Shown here: positions 1 to 4,760 of the stretch, one piece after another
Layout of the letters: the number at the start of each line of letters is the position of its first letter
Position numbering within the stretch: the first letter of the stretch is position 1
NCBI GenBank assembly: GCA_027021095.1
Contig: JALUUZ010000526.1
Coordinates: 1-6,718, forward strand
DNA: 6,718 bases
Direction: 5' to 3'
Source: Gammaproteobacteria bacterium
GTDB lineage: Bacteria; Pseudomonadota; Gammaproteobacteria; SZUA-21
Notes under the pieces: model-generated
The model's database searches: none
What the model saw: only the letters and a program-made list of their open reading frames with translations
What the model was told of the DNA's origin: nothing
Translations under genes and position numbers: made by a program

Positions 1-62
1 TCCATTAGGGGATAACGATCACTGAATGCTAGCCCGCAGGCAAAACATCCATGAAAAAACAG

Positions 63-90
63 TTGTTTCTTTGTGTAAATCAGCTAAATT
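63..90 (+). promoter_or_regulatory. Candidate sigma70 promoter upstream of the pseudo-receiver gene
   Basis: TTGTTT (63-68) and TAAATT (85-90) are separated by 16 bases, which fits a moderately good sigma70 promoter. It lies about 30 bases before the first ATG of the downstream gene. The surrounding bases are AT-rich compared with the coding DNA. This is a consensus match by eye only, in a short leader whose upstream context is cut by the window edge. Confidence 0.35.
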
Positions 91-120
91 AACGGGTCTG
101 GCGACAGGATTTCTAAATCT

Positions 121-510
121 ATGCATTGCAGGTTGTTATCGATCACAGAACTGGGCGGCTACCCTGACTATGTGCCGGATTATCGGCGTCTCGGTTTTGC
201 TGTGACTACCGCCAGCTCGATGCGTAAGGCGGTGGCGTCGATCAGGCGCGAACCGCCGGATGTCATCGTCGCGGAGTTCAATTTCCAGTCGGATTTCCGT
301 GACCGGACCAGCAACCTCGAAACGCTGATGGCCAGTCTGCAGGGGCTGGCCGCCGATCCGTTTTTGATCGTTTTTTTCGAGCAGGAATACCAGCCCCAGT
401 TCGACGCCCTGCGGCAGCGCTTTCCAATCCACCAGGCGTTTGCATTTCCCATCGACAAAGAGGCATTGCTGGCCTGCCTGTCGAAGCTCAAGTCATCGGT
501 GTGTCAATGA
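121..510 (+). CDS. Receiver-like (pseudo-receiver) domain protein, 129 aa
   Basis: This is a small single-domain, probably cytoplasmic protein whose layout resembles a response-regulator receiver. It has a first strand near residues 3-9, then YRRLGFAVTTASSMRKAV (21-38) as strand 2 and helix 2. PPDVIVAEF (45-53) fits strand 3, FLIVFF (81-86) strand 4, and AFAFPIDKEALLACL (106-120) the 'KPI..eeL' strand 5/helix 5 region. The chemistry is missing. Glutamate (E52) sits where the phospho-accepting Asp should be, phenylalanine (F109) replaces the conserved Lys before Pro, and there is no acidic pair after strand 1. If the fold is right, it cannot be phosphorylated normally and would act as a constitutive or ligand-sensing module. 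The ATG has an AGGA (106-109) 11 bases upstream. Its stop overlaps the methyltransferase start (ATGA), so the two are probably co-translated. The fold call comes from pattern only; it may be an unrelated alpha/beta protein. The gene itself is well supported by the overlap. Confidence 0.75.
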   Translation: MHCRLLSITELGGYPDYVPDYRRLGFAVTTASSMRKAVASIRREPPDVIVAEFNFQSDFRDRTSNLETLMASLQGLAADPFLIVFFEQEYQPQFDALRQRFPIHQAFAFPIDKEALLACLSKLKSSVCQ

Positions 511-1391
511 CGGACGATGAGACTGCAGGCGTGCCGATGAACGAAACCGGCTCCGGGGCGGCGATCACGGATATCATCCAGGTCTTCGACCTGGTGGCAG
601 GTGGCTATGACCATCCGGCGCTGCGTTATTTCCCGTTTTGTGCGGACTATTGTGTCAGCCGTTGTGAACTCAGGCCGGGTGAAAAAGTGCTGGACGTCGC
701 CTGTGGTACCGGCGTGGTGGCGACTGCGGCCGCACAGTGTGTGCGGCCGGGCGGCCGGGTGTTTGCGGTTGACCTGTCAGCGGCAATGCTGGACAGGACA
801 GAACAGAACGCAAAAAAAATGCAGCTCGACAACATCGACCTGCACCAGATGGATGGCCAGCGGCTCGAGTTTCGCAAGGATTATTTTCATGCCACCTTGT
901 GTTCTTTTGGACTATTCTTTATGCCTGCGATGGACGAGGCGTTGAGGCAGTGGGTACGGGTTACCAGGCCGGGTGGCCGAATCCTGTTTACCAGTTTTTC
1001 AGAAACCGCGTTTCAGCCGTTTCTGGACTGTTTTTTCGGGCAGCTTCAGGACTATGGAATCGAAACCGCGAAAAATCCAGCGTTGCAGCAATTGAGTGTC
1101 GCCGAAAACTGCCGTGCGATGCTGCAGCAGGCTGGCGCAGAGGAGGTCGAGGTCGAACAAAAACAGTTCGGTTATCACTTCGATTCTGCTGAGGATTGGT
1201 GGAGTGTCCTCTGGAATGCGGGGCTGCGTGGCAGGTTGACGGGTTTGGAGCCCGGGGTGCTGGAACGGTTCAGGCAGGAACACCTGGCCGGCATCGAACG
1301 TTACCGGACCGACAAGGGATTCTGGCTGGATGTGCCGGTGTTGATTACGCATGGGATCAAGCCTTGCCATTCTTCTACTGTGACAGCCTAA
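507..1391 (+). CDS. Class I SAM-dependent methyltransferase, UbiE/Methyltransf_11-like, 294 aa
   Basis: This is a Rossmann-fold methyltransferase that uses S-adenosylmethionine. Counting from ATG 507, motif I is VLDVACGTG (61-69). The acidic residue at the end of strand 2 is D89 in VFAVDLSAAML. MDGQ (115-118) fits the adenine-contacting acidic loop, a hydrophobic strand follows at 129-138, and RPGGRILFTSF (154-164) is the usual post-motif III segment. The C-terminal part (about 200-285) includes SAEDWWSVLWNAGLRG, a pattern I associate with UbiE-like enzymes acting on small molecules, so substrate specificity is open. It is too divergent, and in the wrong context, to be called the ubiquinone enzyme UbiE. 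I chose ATG 507 because it overlaps the upstream stop in an ATGA coupling arrangement. GTG 501 (two residues longer) and ATG 537 are alternatives. No obvious intrinsic terminator follows. The family call is firm; the substrate is unknown. Confidence 0.9.
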   Translation: MTDDETAGVPMNETGSGAAITDIIQVFDLVAGGYDHPALRYFPFCADYCVSRCELRPGEKVLDVACGTGVVATAAAQCVRPGGRVFAVDLSAAMLDRTEQNAKKMQLDNIDLHQMDGQRLEFRKDYFHATLCSFGLFFMPAMDEALRQWVRVTRPGGRILFTSFSETAFQPFLDCFFGQLQDYGIETAKNPALQQLSVAENCRAMLQQAGAEEVEVEQKQFGYHFDSAEDWWSVLWNAGLRGRLTGLEPGVLERFRQEHLAGIERYRTDKGFWLDVPVLITHGIKPCHSSTVTA

Positions 1392-1467
1392 GAACGCGCC
1401 GTCGCGGCAACAGGACGGTGAGTCATACTGGCCAGTCAATATACGCACAAAAATAAAGGTAGTAAAG

Positions 1468-1545
1468 GTGAAACAGCACACAAAACTCTGTTTTGCCCGC
1501 TACTTGGAGGACGGATTCAGCGGTTTGCGCTGTACCATGACTTGA
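1468..1545 (+). CDS. Possible small ORF, 25 aa, unknown
   Basis: A GTG start at 1468 is preceded by AAAGGT (1455-1460) at a suitable distance. It opens a 25-codon frame beginning MKQHTKLCFARYLEDG and ending at TGA 1543-1545. The peptide has two cysteines and a basic N-terminus and matches no family I recognise. It ends shortly before the TATAAT box of the next transcription unit. A frame this short can easily occur by chance, so the Shine-Dalgarno is the only real support. Confidence 0.15.
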   Translation: MKQHTKLCFARYLEDGFSGLRCTMT

Positions 1546-1547
1546 GT

Positions 1548-1576
1548 TTTTTTAATAACATGAGATATTGTATAAT
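1548..1576 (+). promoter_or_regulatory. Candidate promoter for the three-gene membrane/secreted cluster
   Basis: A perfect TATAAT (1571-1576) lies in an AT-rich patch, with a T-rich stretch at the -35 distance (about 1548-1554) that matches TTGACA poorly. Transcription would start near 1583 and leave a leader of about 100 bases before GTG 1687. The 295 bases between the methyltransferase and the membrane protein hold no other convincing gene apart from the doubtful 25-codon frame. They also hold a 10-base palindrome, ACTGGCCAGT (1427-1436), of unknown meaning. Confidence 0.4.
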
Positions 1577-1686
1577 CCTGGTTCCGGCAGTTTCAAAAAA
1601 ATCTAATTATTTCTTGATTTTACTGGCCTTGCATGGCAACGACGGTCCTTTTGGCCGAACAATGAACAACCAAAAGTGAAAACAAA

Positions 1687-2490
1687 GTGAAAAACAAGCT
1701 GATTTTTCTCGCCACCGGTATCATCGGCGCAATGGGCGGCTCATTTATCGCACTGCTGATTGCTGCCCGGGAGTATGAGGGTTCTAAGCGGGCAGTGCTG
1801 GAATCGGTCAAAGCCTACTTCATCGCCAGTGGTGTTGGTTATACCTCGGTATTCGAACTGCTGGTCGGGACCACCGCGGGTGCTTACCTGCTGACCCTGG
1901 TTGTCGTATTGGTTGCAGGGGCGGCGAAGGCCAGGCAGTTACAGGCCGACTACCAGTCCTTCGATCTCGATGCAAAATACGTGGTGGCCCAGCGCAGCCG
2001 GGAGACCCTGCTGATCGGTGTCCTGCTGGTTATCGCCGCGATCGCTGTCTTGTATGTGTTTTCCAGTCTGCATGGTTACGGCAAGGTAGGCGAGCTGGAC
2101 CGGGAGGCGTCGACGGTGCGCTATCCGGCATTGACATTGTTCAGTTCCGCTTTGTTTCTGTTTGTCTGCCTGCTTGGCAGCCTGGTGGCCTTCTATGGAG
2201 TCATGGCCTACGGCAGGTTCAAACGGATTCCAATCGTGTTGACCGAAAGCTCGATCCAGTTTTTCCGCTGTTTCTATCGCCTGCCCGTGATTGCGATCGA
2301 TCAACCGGTCATGGCGACACTGGAAGATGCGGACATCGATTTCAAATCTCAAGGCGGAAAAAGCCTGCTGGTGATCGCCAATGATATCGACAACAAGGTG
2401 ATTATTTCGCCGCGGCTGGATTTTATCAACGGTTCGTTCGATGAGTTGGTCGATGTGGTCGAACGGTTCGCGGTGCCGGACGAGGAATGA
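1687..2490 (+). CDS. Four-helix inner-membrane protein with C-terminal PH-like domain, 267 aa
   Basis: I do not recognise a named family. Four hydrophobic segments are visible: about 4-26, 56-79, 107-126 and 147-174. The loop at 80-106 and the segment after helix 4 (YGRFKR, 175-180) are positively charged. Both therefore probably face the cytoplasm, as does the N-terminus. The soluble C-terminus (about 180-262) starts PIVLTESSIQFF, continues with alternating strands, includes LLVIAND (227-233), and ends in an amphipathic helix FDELVDVVERF (251-261). This resembles the bacterial PH-like domains that follow membrane helices, but I infer it from pattern alone. The start is GTG 1687: an in-frame TGA at 1678-1680 rules out earlier starts, and the next Met (residue 16) would cut into helix 1. 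No strong Shine-Dalgarno is visible. It is first in a same-strand group with the ankyrin and DUF4189 genes, 108 bases before the ankyrin gene, with nothing clear in that gap. Confidence 0.8.
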   Translation: MKNKLIFLATGIIGAMGGSFIALLIAAREYEGSKRAVLESVKAYFIASGVGYTSVFELLVGTTAGAYLLTLVVVLVAGAAKARQLQADYQSFDLDAKYVVAQRSRETLLIGVLLVIAAIAVLYVFSSLHGYGKVGELDREASTVRYPALTLFSSALFLFVCLLGSLVAFYGVMAYGRFKRIPIVLTESSIQFFRCFYRLPVIAIDQPVMATLEDADIDFKSQGGKSLLVIANDIDNKVIISPRLDFINGSFDELVDVVERFAVPDEE

Positions 2491-2598
2491 CACGGAACGG
2501 CTGGCAGGTCTCCCGTCTTTACGCAGTCTGGTTTACGTCTTTCTGTCCAGCCATTGAAACAGCCTGCTGTGTTTTGTTTCGTTTGAGATCGTGAGGCG

Positions 2599-4017
2599 AT
2601 GTCCACGCTGGAAAGAATCAAAACGATCTATCACTTCGTTAAGCCCACACGCTATAAGATCGCCATCCTGCTGGTCGTCGTGCTTGGCATGCTGCTGAAG
2701 GTCGAAGACAAGTACATCGAAACCACCACACCTGGCGATAAACCGCAGTTGACACACTTGCAGAGCTTTGGCAAGCCTGTCGTCTATCTGCGAATAGACG
2801 AGACCCGGGGGAAATTCTATTACGCCCAGGCAGCAAAACTGCTGGCCGTCGCCTACGCCGTCATGCTGGTGTTCTACGGCCTGTTTTTGCTGCTCAGCCG
2901 GGTATTGTTGACAGGCAGTTTCAGGCAGAGGCTCAGGGCGTTCGTCTACCTGGTGGTCGCCTGCGGGCTGCCGTATTTTGCGTTGCTGCTGATAGGTAAC
3001 GATCTGCTGGTGGATGCGGTCCATGAACGCCAGCGTGTCTATGCGCGGTTCCTGGTGCGCCTGGGCGTCAATCCAAACCGCCTTACGTTGAACCACCTGG
3101 ATTTCCCGCTGCAGCAGGCAGCCTACAACCGCGATGCGGCGATGAGCCGCTGGCTTCTGGATGCCGGTGCCGATCCGGCGATGGCCAACAGCCAGGGCAG
3201 AACAGCGTTGCACACGGCAGTTGAGCGTAACGCAGTCTGTGTGGCCAGGCTGCTTTTAGCGGCTTCACCGTGTAAGGCAACGCCGCCGCGCCGAACCAGG
3301 CCGCGGTCTAGAACCAATGTCAACGCCAAGGATGCCAGGGGCAATACCCCGCTGCACCTGGTGCGTCACCCTGTACTGGCGGCGTTGTTGATCAGGCACG
3401 GGGCCGATGTCAATGCAAGCAACGGCCGCGGCCGGACGCCGTTGTTCACCGTGCATGGTGTCAAGCTGAAGCGGCTGTTGCTGAAACATGGTGCTAAAGC
3501 CAGGCATCTCGACAGCGACGGTAATTCGGCCTTGCACTTCGCCAAGAGTCCGGCTGAAGTCAGGCTGTTGGTAAAGGCCGGGATCGATGTCAACCACCGC
3601 AATCGGCAGGGCAAGACTGCGTTGCACCTGCTCGTCGAGTCGAGCAAGTTGAAGAAACACGGTGAGGTGCTGGTGTATGAAGTGGTGTCCGGCGACGCGT
3701 TGAACCGTCATGGCGCGATGTCTGGACTGGTTGCCGCATTGATCGACAGTGGTGCCGATGTCGATCTGCAGGACAAGGAGGGCATGTCGGCCGTGTACTA
3801 TGCGATTCGTTATTGTCTGCCGGCGAAGAAACTCGGCTCGAGGCCTGAAGCGGGCAGGTTGTTGTTTGCGGCGTCAAAGGAAGTCAAGGCACAGTTAGCG
3901 GCAAAACGGCTTCAGGGCCGGTTGGCGGAGCTGGTCGCAGGCGACAAGCTCGGTTGCTGGCACAGATTCGTGCATAAGAAAAAGCTGGATACGGCTGCAA
4001 AAAAACAAAAACGCTGA
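2599..4017 (+). CDS. Membrane-anchored ankyrin-repeat protein, 472 aa
   Basis: Three hydrophobic segments (about 20-33, 77-100 and 112-133) are followed by an ankyrin-repeat region, a protein-binding scaffold. Repeat starts, marked by the G-x-T-P-L-H position, fall at 167, 200, 248, 278, 308, 338 and 395, giving about seven repeats with GADVN-type turns. Typical units are GRTALH (200-205), GNTPLH (248-253), GNSALH (308-313) and GKTALH (338-343). The three spacings from 248 to 338 are exactly 30 residues rather than the usual 33. The 200-248 unit carries an Arg/Pro-rich insert (about 223-239), and the 338-395 unit carries about 24 extra residues (351-372). The C-terminus is Lys-rich. The N-terminus (KPTRYK) and the loop at 101-113 are positively charged, so the repeats are predicted to lie outside the cytoplasm, although helix 1 is short and the topology is uncertain. 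GTGAGG lies only two bases before ATG 2599, an unusually tight spacing. The DUF4189 gene follows after 33 bases, so the two are probably co-transcribed. The partner is unknown. Confidence 0.88.
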   Translation: MSTLERIKTIYHFVKPTRYKIAILLVVVLGMLLKVEDKYIETTTPGDKPQLTHLQSFGKPVVYLRIDETRGKFYYAQAAKLLAVAYAVMLVFYGLFLLLSRVLLTGSFRQRLRAFVYLVVACGLPYFALLLIGNDLLVDAVHERQRVYARFLVRLGVNPNRLTLNHLDFPLQQAAYNRDAAMSRWLLDAGADPAMANSQGRTALHTAVERNAVCVARLLLAASPCKATPPRRTRPRSRTNVNAKDARGNTPLHLVRHPVLAALLIRHGADVNASNGRGRTPLFTVHGVKLKRLLLKHGAKARHLDSDGNSALHFAKSPAEVRLLVKAGIDVNHRNRQGKTALHLLVESSKLKKHGEVLVYEVVSGDALNRHGAMSGLVAALIDSGADVDLQDKEGMSAVYYAIRYCLPAKKLGSRPEAGRLLFAASKEVKAQLAAKRLQGRLAELVAGDKLGCWHRFVHKKKLDTAAKKQKR

Positions 4018-4050
4018 TAAAATCCAGTCTGCTAACCTCTGGAGTCTGAG

Positions 4051-4500
4051 ATGAAAAAAATTCTGATATCGATTCTGATGCTGGCACCTGAAATTGTGTT
4101 TTCCGCGGATTATCATGGCGCCTTCGCCTATAACATCAGGACCGGCCAGGCAGGTTATTCGCTGAACTATTTCGACGAAGTGGATGCGATCAACCGGGCG
4201 CTGAACGAATGTGGTTATGGTTGCAAGATCATCGCCCGTTTCAAGAATGCCTGTGCCTCGCTGGCGCGTAGTCGTAGCGCCTATGGTTGGGCGACAGCGA
4301 TCCGCCCCTCGGTGGCAAGAACGAATGCCTTGCAGCAATGTTACAAGTATGGTGGCACCAGTTGCCGGGTGCTCAAAACCGTCTGTACCAAGGGTATTTA
4401 CAAGCGCCGCAGTCCGGCTTATCCAGCCTACAGAAATCCGCCGCCGCGACAACCGCAGGTTCCTGCGACACAAGGCAATCGAAACCTCAAGTATTATTAG
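4051..4500 (+). CDS. Secreted DUF4189-type cysteine-rich protein, 149 aa
   Basis: The N-terminus is a typical Sec signal peptide: two lysines, a hydrophobic stretch to about residue 17, and a likely cut after VFS (residue 18). The mature part starts ADYHGAFAYNIRTGQAGYS and carries six cysteines (54, 58, 68, 97, 105, 112). The segments ALNECGYGC, RFKNACASLA, ALQQC and VLKTVC are spaced as in DUF4189 proteins, which are exported, of unknown function and often disulfide-rich. The tail (about 121-149) is rich in Pro, Tyr and Arg and probably disordered. GGAG (4041-4044) lies six bases before the ATG, a good ribosome site. The gene sits 33 bases behind the ankyrin gene and is closed by a strong terminator, so it is probably last in its transcription unit. 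Other frames across this region have comparably long ORFs, but only this one has a signal peptide, a ribosome site and a family match. Function is unknown. Confidence 0.85.
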   Translation: MKKILISILMLAPEIVFSADYHGAFAYNIRTGQAGYSLNYFDEVDAINRALNECGYGCKIIARFKNACASLARSRSAYGWATAIRPSVARTNALQQCYKYGGTSCRVLKTVCTKGIYKRRSPAYPAYRNPPPRQPQVPATQGNRNLKYY

Positions 4501-4541
4501 CCTGGAGTGCTCACCACCGGTCGTCGCGAGGCGACCCGACA

Positions 4542-4584
4542 GCACGCGTTGGCTGGCTTCGCCCGGCCGGCGTGCAGGTTTTTT
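4542..4584 (+). terminator. Rho-independent terminator after the DUF4189 gene
   Basis: GCACGC (4542-4547) pairs with GCGTGC (4570-4575). After a two-base bulge (4548-4549) the stem continues with 4550-4556 against 4563-4569, GC-rich with two G-T wobbles, and closes on a CTTCGC loop. Six T residues follow at 4579-4584. This is a textbook intrinsic terminator 42 bases after the DUF4189 stop, and it separates that group from typA. A smaller GTCGC-GAG-GCGAC hairpin (4523-4535) lies just upstream. Confidence 0.78.
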
Positions 4585-4593
4585 CATTTTAGC

Positions 4594-4622
4594 TATCTTG
4601 TCAGCGGCGACAAGGCTATAAT
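4594..4622 (+). promoter_or_regulatory. Candidate typA promoter
   Basis: A perfect TATAAT (4617-4622) follows the terminator directly. The hexamer at the best -35 distance is weak (TATCTT, 4594-4599). A much better TTGTCA (4598-4603) leaves only 13 bases of spacer, which is too short for normal use. Transcription from here would give a leader of about 130 bases before the typA ATG. Confidence 0.5.
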
Positions 4623-4675
4623 GCCTGCTTTTTAGGGAAGTGTCGGTCGGTTTCTGCTGCCTTGTCATGCAATCC

Positions 4676-4694
4676 AGGAGAAAACCGCATGTAA
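4676..4694 (+). promoter_or_regulatory. Start-stop (ATG-TAA) element with strong Shine-Dalgarno in the typA leader
   Basis: AGGAG (4676-4680) is followed after eight bases by ATG (4689-4691) and at once by TAA (4692-4694). The ribosome site here is far better than the one before the typA ATG 67 bases further on, and this ATG is in the typA reading frame. Start-stop elements elsewhere can stall or park ribosomes and influence the leader. A regulatory role here is inference, and chance or a decayed earlier start remain possible. Confidence 0.3.
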
Positions 4695-4700
4695 GTAACC

Positions 4701-4735
4701 GGCGCGTAAGATCAATCGCTTGTTGTGATTGCGCC
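4701..4735 (+). promoter_or_regulatory. Possible hairpin in the typA leader
   Basis: GGCGC (4701-4705) can pair with GCGCC (4731-4735), and inside it AATC (4714-4717) can pair with GATT (4727-4730) around a nine-base loop, leaving an eight-base bulge on the 5' side. It lies between the start-stop element and the typA start, so it could affect initiation. The structure is only moderately stable by eye and no known riboswitch motif is recognised. Confidence 0.25.
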
Positions 4736-4760
4736 CTGAGACCGAGTGACAGTGGAAATC

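Noticed and set aside
1..15. Possible C-terminal end of an upstream gene (frame 1 stop at 13-15)
   Set aside because: Only four codons are visible, so nothing supports it.
51..92. ATGAAAAAACAG opens a 13-codon frame that looks like the start of a signal peptide
   Set aside because: It ends at TAA after 13 codons, has no clear ribosome site, and overlaps a better promoter-like sequence (63-90).
1427..1436. Palindrome ACTGGCCAGT as an operator
   Set aside because: A single 10-base palindrome about 135 bases upstream of the nearest -10 box and with no second copy is not enough evidence.
999..1481. 160-codon minus-strand frame opposite the methyltransferase gene
   Set aside because: No motif or ribosome site; the opposite strand encodes a clear methyltransferase.
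2533..3213. 226-codon minus-strand frame opposite the ankyrin gene
   Set aside because: The peptide is Gln/His/Arg-rich without any motif, typical of the antisense of a GC-rich gene. The + strand has membrane helices and ankyrin repeats.
4211..4621. Long + strand frames (136 and 101 codons) overlapping the DUF4189 gene
   Set aside because: They lack a ribosome site and family resemblance, and one runs through the terminator. The DUF4189 frame has a signal peptide and conserved cysteines.
4598..4622. TTGTCA and TATAAT as one strong sigma70 promoter
   Set aside because: The spacer is only 13 bases, too short for standard use, so only the TATAAT box is kept, with a weak -35.
3895..4668. 257-codon minus-strand frame covering the DUF4189 gene and the terminator
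   Set aside because: Arg/Thr-rich low-information translation with no recognisable domain; it spans two + strand gene boundaries and a terminator.
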